From Devosia sp. (GTDB lineage: Bacteria > Pseudomonadota > Alphaproteobacteria > Rhizobiales > Devosiaceae): 64,000 nucleotides of DNA. The stretch spans positions 1-64,000 of the forward strand of contig NZ_JAFKHE010000014.1 in the NCBI RefSeq assembly GCF_017307495.1, written 5' to 3'. The position numbers were made by a program, and so were the translations under genes. Shown here piece by piece: positions 1-7,333 of the stretch. Under the pieces are notes generated by a model that saw only the letters and a program-made list of their open reading frames with translations, did not search any database and was not told where the DNA came from. Positions within the stretch are counted from its first letter, which is position 1. Each line of letters starts with the position of its first letter.

Positions 1-148
1 GCTTCCGCTTCAAGAACAGCTCCGCTCACGATCCCAAAACCACGAAGGAGAAAGCCAGAACCTTGACCATCAAACCCGACCCGAAACATACCTAGAGGCG
101 GGTCACTTCTCGGTGGAAATCCCGGGTCAGTTCTCGGCGGAAATCAAC
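1..148 (+). mobile_element. Right end of an insertion sequence (IS21-like?), truncated by the window edge
   Basis: An open frame from base 3 to the stop at 93-95 encodes a short basic tail (RFKNSSAHDPK...) like the C-terminus of an IS helper protein. Directly after it a 22-bp unit, GGGTCA-TTCTCGG-GGAAATC, occurs twice in tandem (100-121 and 124-145) with two mismatches. Short repeats repeated at the element end are typical of IS21-family ends. That family is inferred; the transposase itself lies outside the window. The downstream reading frame continues into the repeats, so the element appears to have inserted into, or fused with, the next gene. Confidence 0.5.
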
Positions 149-520
149 AGGCTTGCCGACTGGAAGCCGGGTGCTGCCAAGGCCGCGCAAAAGGTCGCTC
201 AGCTCGGCTTCTCAAACGGCAAGATGACGTACAAATTGCCCGGCCAGCCGGACGTAGTGATCTCGTGTGACCTCCATATGCCGGGAACTGACGCACTGAA
301 CCTGCGCACCAAGGACCTGCACGACGTCATTCAGGCCGTGCTCAACGAGGACGCCTCGTCGTTGACGTTTGGCGCAGACACAGGCGGAATGCTTCGTCTC
401 GGATGGTCTGATCGCTTCGGCAACTACGAAGTATACCTGCCGACCGCGACCTCGAGTGGCGAACTCAGCTCGCGCCGTCTCGAACCGATGCGGATCACCG
501 CTTCGGCTCGCGCTGCCTAA
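113..520 (+). pseudogene. 5'-truncated gene fragment, possibly a sliding-clamp-like C-terminal domain
   Basis: The frame opens inside the IS terminal repeats, with a GTG at 113 and no ribosome site, and ends at 520. It therefore looks like the 3' part of a longer gene whose start was removed by the insertion sequence. The roughly 125 non-IS residues contain a helix (DLHDVIQAVLN) followed by paired strands (SLTFGADTG, GMLRLGW, YEVYLPT). This order resembles the last domain of the DNA polymerase beta clamp, including the final strand where DnaN has VMPM. The resemblance is weak and by eye only. It is followed 71 bp later by the TGT-fold gene, probably in one transcript. It could equally be an unrelated plasmid or phage hypothetical. 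Confidence 0.4.
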
Positions 521-591
521 GACAAACGGGGGAGAGCAGTCGCCCTCCCCCGTCCAAATTCATTCCAAGAAAACACTTAGGAGATTTGAAA

Positions 592-1899
592 ATGAGCCAT
601 CCGCTCAAAGCCCTTTCGCTTGCCTACTACCCAGCTGTAACGAACCACATCGCTGACGATCCCACCCCGAAGGACCAGGCCGTTTATGTCCCCTCTGTCT
701 CGCCGGGGTTTGCCATGGACGTTCACGCGGCGAACTGGACTCGGCCGCTGCCGAACGGGATCAGTTCCAACATGCTGAACTTCCTCGATCCAGCCAACCG
801 CGACTTTTTCTCGATCAGTCATGTGATGAGTTCGGCTGGCCAGGCATTGAGGCAACCACGCCCGTGCATCATTACTGATAGAGACCGTTCCAGCACCACC
901 TTGATCTGCGACAGCGGCGGATACCAGATCGCGTCTGGCCGCATGAAGATCACATCGGATCAAGACCGACTTGATATCCTTCGGTGGATGGAGCTGCACG
1001 CGGACTATGCCATGACGCTTGATGTCCCCACGGGTCCTGTGCGTCGCGATCCCAACTACGCGTTCAAGTCATTCCGGGATTGCCTCACGCAGACCTCCGA
1101 TCACCTCGCGTTCTTTGAACGTCACCGGCAGACCAACGCTGTTGAGCTACTCAACGTCCTACAGGGCAACGATCCCAATGAGGCGGATGCCTGGTACGAC
1201 GAGGTGAAGAAGTACGCGTTCGAGGGTTGGGCGTTTGCAGGTATCTTGCGCAATGACCTTTACCAGCTTTGTCGTCGTGTTCTGATCATGGCCAATGAGG
1301 GTCAGATCGAGACAAAGACTTGGATACATGTACTCGGCACGTCCGATTTGGAAACCGCCGTTCTCTTGACTGCACTGCAGCGAAGCATCAACCGGCACAT
1401 CAACCCAAGACTGCGCATAAGCTTCGATACGTCGAGCCCGTTCCGGGCGCTAGCGCAGAAGCGAGCATTCACGATACCGACATTTACCAGCAAGGAAATG
1501 TCGATGCCGATGAGGGCAGTGCCGGATGGGGCAAAGTTCGTGGGTTCTGACGTGCGATGGCCCTGGCCGAGCCCGATAGGGGATCGGATGACGCTTAGCG
1601 ATTTCTGCGTGTCGCGTCCGCCTACCGCGATGAGCTTCCATGACAAGCTCAGCAATCACTTGCTTGCCCATCACAATCTTGCGGCGCTGTGCTGGGGAAT
1701 CTCTCTCGCCAATCGCGTCTTCGACAGTGAAACCGTGGACCATCATCACTCAATCGTGCCCCACGTGGGAGCAGGCGTTGAGGCGATCGACAGAGTCCTG
1801 GCGAGCGGAAGCCTCGCGACCTTGGCAACCTACAAGCCCACTTTCGCGATGCTTCGACATAGCGACGCGTACGACACGGGCGACGAGCACCGCGAGTAA
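592..1899 (+). CDS. TGT-superfamily transglycosylase, DpdA-like (candidate DNA guanine transglycosylase)
   Basis: 435 aa. The start is the ATG at 592, seven bases after AGGAGA (579-584), rather than the upstream TTG. Signatures of the queuine/archaeosine tRNA-ribosyltransferase fold are visible: DSGGYQ with D107, a conserved Asp in TLDVPTG (D144), a VLQG motif at Q191-G192, FAGIL near 219, and FDTSS with D279, the position of the TGT nucleophile. The Cys-rich zinc motif (CxCxxC...H) of housekeeping bacterial Tgt is not recognisable, which together with the accessory setting points to DpdA-type enzymes that insert 7-deazaguanines into DNA. That substrate is an inference. No preQ0 synthesis genes are in the window. 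The lower GC and the neighbouring IS end and recombinase suggest transfer. Confidence 0.65.
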   Translation: MSHPLKALSLAYYPAVTNHIADDPTPKDQAVYVPSVSPGFAMDVHAANWTRPLPNGISSNMLNFLDPANRDFFSISHVMSSAGQALRQPRPCIITDRDRSSTTLICDSGGYQIASGRMKITSDQDRLDILRWMELHADYAMTLDVPTGPVRRDPNYAFKSFRDCLTQTSDHLAFFERHRQTNAVELLNVLQGNDPNEADAWYDEVKKYAFEGWAFAGILRNDLYQLCRRVLIMANEGQIETKTWIHVLGTSDLETAVLLTALQRSINRHINPRLRISFDTSSPFRALAQKRAFTIPTFTSKEMSMPMRAVPDGAKFVGSDVRWPWPSPIGDRMTLSDFCVSRPPTAMSFHDKLSNHLLAHHNLAALCWGISLANRVFDSETVDHHHSIVPHVGAGVEAIDRVLASGSLATLATYKPTFAMLRHSDAYDTGDEHRE

Positions 1900-2087
1900 G
1901 GAAGCAAACCTGAATGGGGAGCGTCGAGCTGGTTGCGCTCCCTATCAACAACCTGTCGTCATGCATTGACAACCAACCACGCCGGATCGCCCTACAGTGC
2001 CGTCAATGCCATTCGTGGCCACCAAATGAGATCTTTGTCACAGACGACGCGATAATCCGCAGTCGTCCTCAACAAAGGACCATAAAC

Positions 2088-2612
2088 ATGACGAACCAGA
2101 CTAGCATCGACTTTGACGATGACGAACACATGCTCCCGCCTGTCGCAAACCTGTCAGCCGACGAGATCGAAGAGATGATCTCCGAGGCCTACATTTGCCA
2201 TTCGACCGATCCGGAAATGGCCGCTGCATTCTGCTATATCATCTGGCAGGAAACCCTTGGGCCGTATGCGCCGGTACATATGCGGGAATGGATGTCGGAA
2301 TTGCTCGACGATGCGGGCGTTGAAGTTCCTGAACATGTCGGGCCGCCGCCATTTGATGAGGATGGACGCGAAGTCGAGTCGGTCGAACGCTATGACGCTA
2401 GCTTCGCTGCCATCATTGAGCTCGCCATCGCGACACAGAACCGCAACATGAAAGTGCTCTACATGGAAGCGCTGCGGTGGACTGACCCTCGCTTCGGGGT
2501 TGAGGGAATCGACGAGCCCGAAGACATCGCTTGGAACATGCGGGATGCGGGCGGTCTCGAGGCGTTAGCCTCAACCGGCAGGAACCATGGACAATCGTAC
2601 GGGGCAAACTAA
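2088..2612 (+). CDS. Acidic hypothetical protein, accessory region
   Basis: 174 aa. The ATG at 2088 is chosen because AAAGGA (2074-2079) lies eight bases before it; the open frame extends upstream to 1914 without another good site. The protein is strongly acidic (SIDFDDDEH, ADEIEEMISEA) and predicted mostly helical, without signal peptide or membrane segment. I do not recognise a family. It follows the TGT-like gene by about 190 bp on the same strand and shares its non-core base composition, so it may belong to the same mobile segment. Small acidic proteins of phages and plasmids are often DNA mimics or inhibitors, but nothing in the sequence proves that here. Confidence 0.6.
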   Translation: MTNQTSIDFDDDEHMLPPVANLSADEIEEMISEAYICHSTDPEMAAAFCYIIWQETLGPYAPVHMREWMSELLDDAGVEVPEHVGPPPFDEDGREVESVERYDASFAAIIELAIATQNRNMKVLYMEALRWTDPRFGVEGIDEPEDIAWNMRDAGGLEALASTGRNHGQSYGAN

Positions 2613-2667
2613 AGTGCCCTGCTGGGCATCTCAACGGCACATGTCGTTGAGTTACTCAACGGACAGA

Positions 2668-2692
2668 CCGAGGGGCAGCTACTGTCCCTCGG
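2668..2692. terminator. Convergent hairpin, probable terminator
   Basis: CCGAGGG (2668-2674) pairs perfectly with CCCTCGG (2686-2692) around an 11-base loop. It lies between the convergent acidic-protein gene, which ends at 2612, and the recombinase gene, which ends at 2696. There is no strong T-run, so termination is inferred from position and stem. A second small stem, TCAACG/CGTTGA, lies just upstream. Confidence 0.45.
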
Positions 2693-2695
2693 TAG

Positions 2696-3262
2696 CTACA
2701 GAAGCTCCACCGCCGCACGCAGCACGTTCTCGTTCAGCTCAATGTACCGCTGGGTGGTAGCGATGCTGCGGTGGCCGGCCAATTCCGCCAGCACCCGCAC
2801 ATTCACCCCCTTGTGCGCCAGCGTCGTGATGAATGTGCGCCTGCCGCTGTGCGACGTTGCCTTGTCCAGTCCCGCCTCGTCGTAGATGCGCAGGAACACC
2901 TGACATAGGCTGTTGGCTGAAAAGCGCTTCCCGACCCTGCTCCGAAACAACGGATCGGCAGCCTTGGACTTGCCGATCGCATGCAGGTAGATCGACAGCT
3001 CCGTTTGCGCCTGTGCGTTGAGCAACACCGTTCTAGCTGCGTCGCCCTTTGTCTGCTCGGCCTTAAGCTGGATTTGGCTGCGTATGCGCCCATCGGCATC
3101 GATCACGTCGCCAACCCTTAGCGCTGCTATCTCGCCGACACGCATTCCCGACAGCCAGCTCAGTTGCAGCATGCACCTGTTGCGTGCGGCGAACGGCTTG
3201 CGGGCAATGTGTGCCAACACCCGCTTCGTGTCCTTCTCGGTCAGTACCTGCGCTTGCTTCAT
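2696..3262 (-). CDS. Catalytic-domain-only tyrosine recombinase (phage-integrase family)
   Basis: 188 aa, about the length of the catalytic domain alone; XerC/D and phage integrases have 290-400 residues because of an N-terminal core-binding domain. The complete active-site set is visible: R41 (SGMRVGE), K72, H138 and R141 (HSGRR), H164 (AGHRS) and nucleophile Y173 (QRYIEL). The enzyme should therefore be competent for strand cleavage, but DNA recognition without the SAM-like domain is uncertain. Short versions of this kind occur on plasmids and integrative elements. The gene starts just inside a pair of inverted repeats (3306-3387) that could be its recombination site. The upstream gene is the unrelated metal exporter locus, so the recombinase probably marks one edge of the accessory segment. 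Confidence 0.8.
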   Translation of the reverse strand: MKQAQVLTEKDTKRVLAHIARKPFAARNRCMLQLSWLSGMRVGEIAALRVGDVIDADGRIRSQIQLKAEQTKGDAARTVLLNAQAQTELSIYLHAIGKSKAADPLFRSRVGKRFSANSLCQVFLRIYDEAGLDKATSHSGRRTFITTLAHKGVNVRVLAELAGHRSIATTQRYIELNENVLRAAVELL

Positions 3263-3305
3263 GCTCGCCCTGCCTTGGATAACTATCCCAACGCAGACAG
3301 CATGC

Positions 3306-3387
3306 TTTCTGATGTTGGCTAGGACAACCGGAGAAAAGCGCGCAGATTATTGTTCTATTTCAAGCGCGTAGCGCCCAACATCAGAAA
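3306..3387. repeat. 13-bp perfect inverted repeat upstream of the recombinase gene
   Basis: TTTCTGATGTTGG (3306-3318) is the exact reverse complement of CCAACATCAGAAA (3375-3387), with 56 bp between. The block lies 44 bp before the recombinase start codon, in a stretch with no gene. It could be a recombination site, an operator or the ends of a small element remnant. Confidence 0.55.
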
Positions 3388-3415
3388 CTCCACATTATGT
3401 GATGTTTGCACCGTC

Positions 3416-3529
3416 CAACGTCCGCTTGGCGCCACAACCGGTCGTTAAAATCATGCAACCGCAATGGCTGACCAGGGGCCGATAGCCGACTGTCTGCATA
3501 TGAGCGGAGGTTGGTGGAAGCGGACGTTG
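3416..3529. repeat. 12-bp perfect inverted repeat next to the CDF exporter gene
   Basis: CAACGTCCGCTT (3416-3427) is the exact reverse complement of AAGCGGACGTTG (3518-3529). The right arm ends 9 bp before the exporter stop codon. A related AAGCGGACAT occurs near 15767. This looks like a degraded small repeat element; no gene is seen in 3263-3537. Confidence 0.5.
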
Positions 3530-3537
3530 CGCCGATT

Positions 3538-4533
3538 TTACGCTGCCCTTTCCACCTCGATGGTAACATGTGACAGCTCATGGATGTGCGCCAGCTTTGC
3601 TCGATAGACGGAGAGCTGCTCTGGCTGCGATGAAGCGATTGAGACAATGGCACCATGGTGCCCTGGCCCCAGCTGCCAGATGTGAAGGTCGGTGATCCGG
3701 TCGTCATCGGTCTCGATGGCCTGCCGAATATCGTCTGGCAGATCCTCGTTGTCAGGAACGTAGTCGAGCAGTACGGCGCCCGTGTCGCGGATAAGTCCCC
3801 AGGACCAGCGCGCAATGACGAGACCGCCGACGAGGCCCATTGTCGGATCAAGCCAGTTCCAGCCGTAGAGACTCCCCAGCACAAGGGCCGCAATGGCGAG
3901 GACCGAGGTCAGGGCGTCGGCGAGGACATGCAGGTAGGCGGCCCGCAGATTGTTGTCACCGGCGTGGTGGCGGTGTGGCGCCTGACCATTCCCGTGTTGG
4001 TCGTGCTGGTACTCTTTATGTGAATGGTCGTGCGCATGACCATGGTCGTGTCCATGATGGTGGTGGCCGTGATGCGCATGATCGTCGCGCAGGAGCCAAG
4101 CACAGAGAAGGTTCACGCCGAGCCCCATGACCGCGACGATGATGGCTTGATGGAAGTTGATCGCCACAGGGCTGTAGAGCCGCACCAGGCTCTCCCAGCC
4201 GATCAGGAGCGCGATCAGCGCCAGCACGACGGCGCTGCCGAAGGCGGCAAGATCGCCGAGCTTGCCTGTGCCGAAGCTGAAGCGGGGATTGTGCGCATTG
4301 CGGCGGGCGAACAGGTAAGCCAGAGCTGCGATCAGCATGGCGGCGGCGTGGGTCGACATATGCCAGCCATCGGCAACCAGCGCCATTGAGCCGTATAAGG
4401 TGCCAGCGGCGATCTCGACCACCATCATCGTCGCGGTGATGGCGATCACCATCCAGGTGCGGCGCTCGTTGCGCTGGTGGTCGGCACCCAGGAATACGTG
4501 GTCGTGAGGGCTGGAAAGGCGCGCGTCAGTCAT
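3538..4533 (-). CDS. dmeF: CDF-family divalent metal exporter with His-rich loop (DmeF/CzcD type)
   Basis: 331 aa. Six membrane segments of the cation diffusion facilitator family are visible, with metal-site residues in TM2 (VADGWHMSTHA) and TM5 (HVLADALTS). A very His-rich cytoplasmic loop near residues 152-190, full of HxH pairs, lies between TM4 and TM5, and a short cytoplasmic domain with LHIWQLGPGHHG closes the protein. Family knowledge: such proteins exchange protons for Co, Ni or Zn at the inner membrane. The start codon overlaps the stop of the upstream sensor gene (ATGA), so the two are translationally coupled. The sensor residues argue for nickel or cobalt as inducer and hence as substrate, which supports DmeF over CzcD. 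Confidence 0.88.
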   Translation of the reverse strand: MTDARLSSPHDHVFLGADHQRNERRTWMVIAITATMMVVEIAAGTLYGSMALVADGWHMSTHAAAMLIAALAYLFARRNAHNPRFSFGTGKLGDLAAFGSAVVLALIALLIGWESLVRLYSPVAINFHQAIIVAVMGLGVNLLCAWLLRDDHAHHGHHHHGHDHGHAHDHSHKEYQHDQHGNGQAPHRHHAGDNNLRAAYLHVLADALTSVLAIAALVLGSLYGWNWLDPTMGLVGGLVIARWSWGLIRDTGAVLLDYVPDNEDLPDDIRQAIETDDDRITDLHIWQLGPGHHGAIVSIASSQPEQLSVYRAKLAHIHELSHVTIEVERAA

Positions 4534-4808
4534 TTGAGATACATCCTGATGACGTCGATCAGTTCGGCGGCACCGTCAGCACGTCCGCGATCATCGTCCG
4601 TGTCTGGATTGGAAACGTGTTCGCGGATGTGATCCTCAATCAGTTCTATAGTGAGGCCGGTGACTGCACCGCGAACCGAAGCCACCAGATTGAGCACCTC
4701 ACCGCAGGGGACCTCGTTCTCGAGCGAGCGCTCAATGGCATCAATCTGGCCCTTGAGACGGCGAACGCGGGCCAGCAACTTGGCCTTATGTTTCGTTGTG
4801 TGGGACAT
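4530..4808 (-). CDS. dmeR: RcnR/FrmR-family metal-sensing repressor (DmeR type)
   Basis: 92 aa. The start at 4808 (MSHTTKHK) gives the normal all-helical CsoR/RcnR length; the open frame upstream of it is not needed. The residues that mark nickel/cobalt sensors of this family are all present at the expected numbers: H3, C35, H60 and H64. FrmR-type formaldehyde sensors lack this full set. The protein should form a tetramer on a G/C-tract operator and release it on metal binding. A matching inverted repeat, 4811-4829, begins only two bases before the start codon. The stop overlaps the exporter start. There is no Shine-Dalgarno sequence, so the transcript may be leaderless. Confidence 0.88.
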   Translation of the reverse strand: MSHTTKHKAKLLARVRRLKGQIDAIERSLENEVPCGEVLNLVASVRGAVTGLTIELIEDHIREHVSNPDTDDDRGRADGAAELIDVIRMYLK

Positions 4809-4810
4809 GG

Positions 4811-4829
4811 AATAGGGGGCTACCCTATT
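4811..4829. promoter_or_regulatory. Candidate operator of the RcnR/DmeR-type repressor
   Basis: AATAGGG-GGCTA-CCCTATT is a perfect 7-bp inverted repeat with a 5-bp centre and G/C tracts flanked by ATA/TAT, the layout of RcnR/FrmR-family operators. It sits in the divergent region between the repressor gene (start 4808) and the CDF-like gene (start 4873), so it could control both directions. Confidence 0.7.
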
Positions 4830-4872
4830 TTCGCCCGGTATGCAACGAAGGAGCTGATAATTGGGGGACGTA

Positions 4873-5469
4873 ATGCAACAAGCGACCATGACCCAGAGCC
4901 TGCGCCGCGCCGTTCTCGTCGTGGCGCTGCTAAACCTCACCTATTTCGGGGTGGAGTTCGCCGTTGCCCTGGCTATTGGCTCGGTCTCGCTGTTCGCCGA
5001 TAGCGTGGACTTTCTCGAGGACGCCTCGATTAATCTCCTGATCTTTTTTGCACTCACCTGGGCCGCCAAGACCCGGGCACGCGTCGGGATGGCGATGGCG
5101 GGCATTCTGCTCTTGCCTGCTCTGGCGCTGCTCTGGGCCTTGTGGGGCAAGTTTACCAACCCGCAGCCGCCCGAAGCCTTCGCGCTCTCCATCACCGGCG
5201 CTGGCGCGCTCGCGGTCAACCTGCTCTGCGCCTTCCTGCTGGCCCGCTTTCGCTCGCATGGCGGCAGCTTGACGCGCGCCGCTTTCCTCTCCGCGCGCAA
5301 CGATGCCATTGCCAATGTGGCAATCATCGGAGCTGGCCTGATTACGGCCTACATCTGGAACTCCGTGTGGCCCGATGTCATCGTCGGACTTGCCATCGCC
5401 GCCATGAACCTGGATGCAGCCCACGAAGTCTGGGAAGCGGCGCAGGAGGAGCATCGCGCGGTGCCGTGA
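4873..5469 (+). CDS. Short CDF-like cation transporter
   Basis: 198 aa. The ATG at 4873 is preceded by GGGGGA; TTG at 4861 is the alternative. There are about six hydrophobic segments. TM2 carries FADSVDFLEDAS and TM5 carries SARNDAIANV, the places where CDF exporters hold their metal ligands, but here both are Asp/Asn with no His. The cytoplasmic C-terminal domain is absent; the protein stops shortly after TM6. This matches a group of short proteins annotated as cation transporters. It is divergent from the metal sensor and shares its operator region, so it is probably induced by the same metal. The substrate is unknown, and the missing His ligands make metals other than Zn or Co possible. 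Confidence 0.7.
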   Translation: MQQATMTQSLRRAVLVVALLNLTYFGVEFAVALAIGSVSLFADSVDFLEDASINLLIFFALTWAAKTRARVGMAMAGILLLPALALLWALWGKFTNPQPPEAFALSITGAGALAVNLLCAFLLARFRSHGGSLTRAAFLSARNDAIANVAIIGAGLITAYIWNSVWPDVIVGLAIAAMNLDAAHEVWEAAQEEHRAVP

Positions 5470-5543
5470 CCTCGGGACCCAGCGCTCTCAACCTATCGAC
5501 AGGTAGCAGGGAGCATCAGTTCTGGTCCGTCTCAATATGGAGC

Positions 5544-5962
5544 ATGGTAGCCGACAAGTGTCCCTTTCCCGTAGCCTCCCCGCGATACCTCGCCCAGCAC
5601 CCCGCTCCCAGCATCCCGCAGGGCCTCGTCGGGCACAGGTGATCAACTTGCGCCTGATTGGTAGCGGGACGCCCTGCGCGTCGGAATTCGAGCAAGAGGG
5701 CCGTGCGCTCAGGGTGCGCATCGATGGAGCGCTCGCCTTAACGTCGATCCGCCTGGCGGTCGAAGCGGCCGTCCGGGGCTACGGGATCGCGTTCGTGCCG
5801 GAGGATAGCGTGTTAACATACGCACCGACGGGCCAGCTTGTGCAGCTACTGGGCGAATGGTCTCCACCCATTCCGGGGTTTCACCTCTACTACCCCAGCC
5901 GGCGTCAGTATTCCCTGGTGTTTCAGGTCGTGCTCGAGCTGTTGCGCCATCGGACCCAGTAG
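5544..5962 (+). pseudogene. LysR-type regulator remnant (truncated and frameshifted)
   Basis: Two frames together give the second half of a LysR effector domain. The first (from 5544) reads [15 protein letters not shown] and stops at 5642. The other frame takes over near 5640 with [10 protein letters not shown] and continues through [15 protein letters not shown] to the stop at 5962. Intact LysR proteins run on from SPxYL without a break, so there is one frameshift. The DNA-binding N-terminal half is missing altogether. The remnant follows the CDF-like gene directly and is probably not functional. Confidence 0.75.
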
Positions 5963-6039
5963 AATGCCGGGGTCATCTGCGGCTGCCAGGTCAGTCACGG
6001 TGTCCACCCGACCTTTGCTCGGTGTCGTTTGAATAACAG

Positions 6040-6067
6040 TGCCGCCGGGCTGGTGGACCCGGCGGCA
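6040..6067. terminator. Perfect 10-bp hairpin, probable terminator
   Basis: TGCCGCCGGG (6040-6049) pairs fully with CCCGGCGGCA (6058-6067). It lies between the LysR remnant and the convergent PepSY gene. A weak T-stretch follows on either side, so it may work in both directions. Confidence 0.55.
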
Positions 6068-6125
6068 TGTCGGCGGTGGGCACTGTGCATGGGTGAGCCT
6101 TCACCGCTGAACGGATGTGGTGACG

Positions 6126-6557
6126 TCAGTCGCCCTGCGTTTCGCCGTCGCCGTCGCCGGGGTCAGTCTGGGACTGGCCGCCGTCGCTGATCTCGCCATC
6201 GCGACCATCCTGCTCCGCGCCGTCCATCGCTTCCTCATCACCGCCATGATTGTCGGACCATGCATTGCCAACCTCGACGACGGCACCGGTCTTGGCGTCC
6301 ACGACGAAGTTGGCCTCGCTGCCGTCGGACGCAACGGTCGAAACGGCGTAGTGCGGGGTACCCGAGGCATCGAGCGAAAGTTCGACGACGATGCCGCCAT
6401 TCAGCTTCACCACCGCGGCGATGGCATCAGCAGCCGTGACGGAGACGTTCGCGAGTGCCGCTGACTCGGTCTGATCATCAGTGGGCCCGGCATGGGCAGC
6501 GCCAGACAGCGCCGAGAGCGTTAGCGCGAGGGCTACGATTGTGCTTCGAATGTACAT
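6126..6557 (-). CDS. Secreted PepSY-domain protein with acidic tail
   Basis: 143 aa. A signal peptide (MYIRSTIVALALTLSALSGAAHA) is followed by one PepSY-type domain, about residues 35-95: VTAADAIAAVVKLNGG, then ELSLDASGTPHYAVST and FVVDAKTGAVVEVG. The last 45 residues are almost only Asp, Glu, Gly and Gln. PepSY domains are thought to inhibit proteases or to regulate envelope processes; an acidic periplasmic tail could bind cations, which is inference. AAGGAGAA lies just before the ATG. The gene has its own copy of the 16-bp palindrome at 6637-6652 and follows the PAP2 gene of the two-component operon, so it is likely controlled by that response regulator. Confidence 0.8.
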   Translation of the reverse strand: MYIRSTIVALALTLSALSGAAHAGPTDDQTESAALANVSVTAADAIAAVVKLNGGIVVELSLDASGTPHYAVSTVASDGSEANFVVDAKTGAVVEVGNAWSDNHGGDEEAMDGAEQDGRDGEISDGGQSQTDPGDGDGETQGD

Positions 6558-6570
6558 TGGTCTTCTCCTT

Positions 6571-6608
6571 GGGTAGCCAAGCGCCTTTTGGCGAAGACAG
6601 GACTACCC
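6571..6608 (-). promoter_or_regulatory. Structured 5' leader of the PepSY gene
   Basis: On the minus strand GGGTAG and CTACCC (6603-6608 and 6571-6576) close a stem that encloses a second hairpin, CGCC-AAAA-GGCG, at 6582-6593. The structure ends 2 bp from the ribosome site at 6561-6568, so it could affect translation or protect the mRNA. Confidence 0.4.
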
Positions 6609-6636
6609 ACCGGGGTTTCGGCCGGCTGACAAGGAG

Positions 6637-6652
6637 CTTACGGTTTTGTATG
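6637..6652. promoter_or_regulatory. Operator copy A of the two-component regulon
   Basis: CTTACGGTTTTGTATG, an imperfect palindrome of consensus CTTACR-N3-Y-TGTATG. It is 79 bp upstream of the PepSY start and overlaps the stop codon of the PAP2 gene. Identical in layout to copies at 10950 and 15710. Confidence 0.7.
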
Positions 6653-7333
6653 GGCGACCCGGTCCAGCCCTGAATATTGTCGCGAGCTGAGGGCACTGGC
6701 GACGATCACGCAGAGCAGCGCCCATGCAGTACCGAGCGACCACCCCGCGACGACGTCCGTGGGGTAGTGCACACCCAGGTAGATGCGGCTGAACCCAACG
6801 ATTCCAGTGAGGAACAACGCGCCGACCAGATAGAGGATCCGGGGAGGCCAGTGCGTTTCGCTTTGAGCCAGCAGCACACCGATCGTCAGATAGGTGACAG
6901 CGGAGACCGTTGCGTGGCCACTCGGGAAGCTTGCGGTAAAGACCTGTACGGCGCCAGTCAGGTCGGGCCGGGGCCGATCGAAGATCGTCTTCAATGTGCT
7001 GCTCGCGATCGTTCCCCCGATCACCGACACGAGGATCAGCACGCCGACCCGCCACTTGCCGGTGAACACCAGATGGAGAACGACCGCAGTCACCAGCAGG
7101 CCGAGGACGGAAAAACTCCCGAGCGCCGTGATGTCGCGCGCCGCCTCAACCAGCCATGACGGTCCAAGCGGCGTCGAAGGAGCCGCCGGATCGCGGAAGA
7201 TCATCAGGACCGACTTGTCGAAATCCAGCGTTTCGCCTTCGAGCACTTCGTCGGCCAGAAGCCCGAATGCACCAAGCAACGCGACGGCAAAGCCGCCGCC
7301 CAGATACAACCAGAGCTTGTCGCTACGAGACAC
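6638..7333 (-). CDS. PAP2-family membrane phosphatase
   Basis: 231 aa, six membrane segments. All three phosphatase signatures are present: KTIFDRPRP, PSGH in SFPSGHATVS, and SRIYLGVHYPTD (SRxxxxxHxxxD) with the catalytic His. Family members dephosphorylate undecaprenyl diphosphate, phosphatidylglycerol phosphate or lipid A at the periplasmic face of the inner membrane. The start overlaps the end of the histidine-kinase gene by 11 bp, so it is the last gene of the kinase operon. This arrangement (regulator, kinase, PAP2) suggests envelope-lipid remodelling under two-component control. Which lipid is used cannot be read from the sequence. Confidence 0.88.
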   Translation of the reverse strand: MSRSDKLWLYLGGGFAVALLGAFGLLADEVLEGETLDFDKSVLMIFRDPAAPSTPLGPSWLVEAARDITALGSFSVLGLLVTAVVLHLVFTGKWRVGVLILVSVIGGTIASSTLKTIFDRPRPDLTGAVQVFTASFPSGHATVSAVTYLTIGVLLAQSETHWPPRILYLVGALFLTGIVGFSRIYLGVHYPTDVVAGWSLGTAWALLCVIVASALSSRQYSGLDRVAHTKP

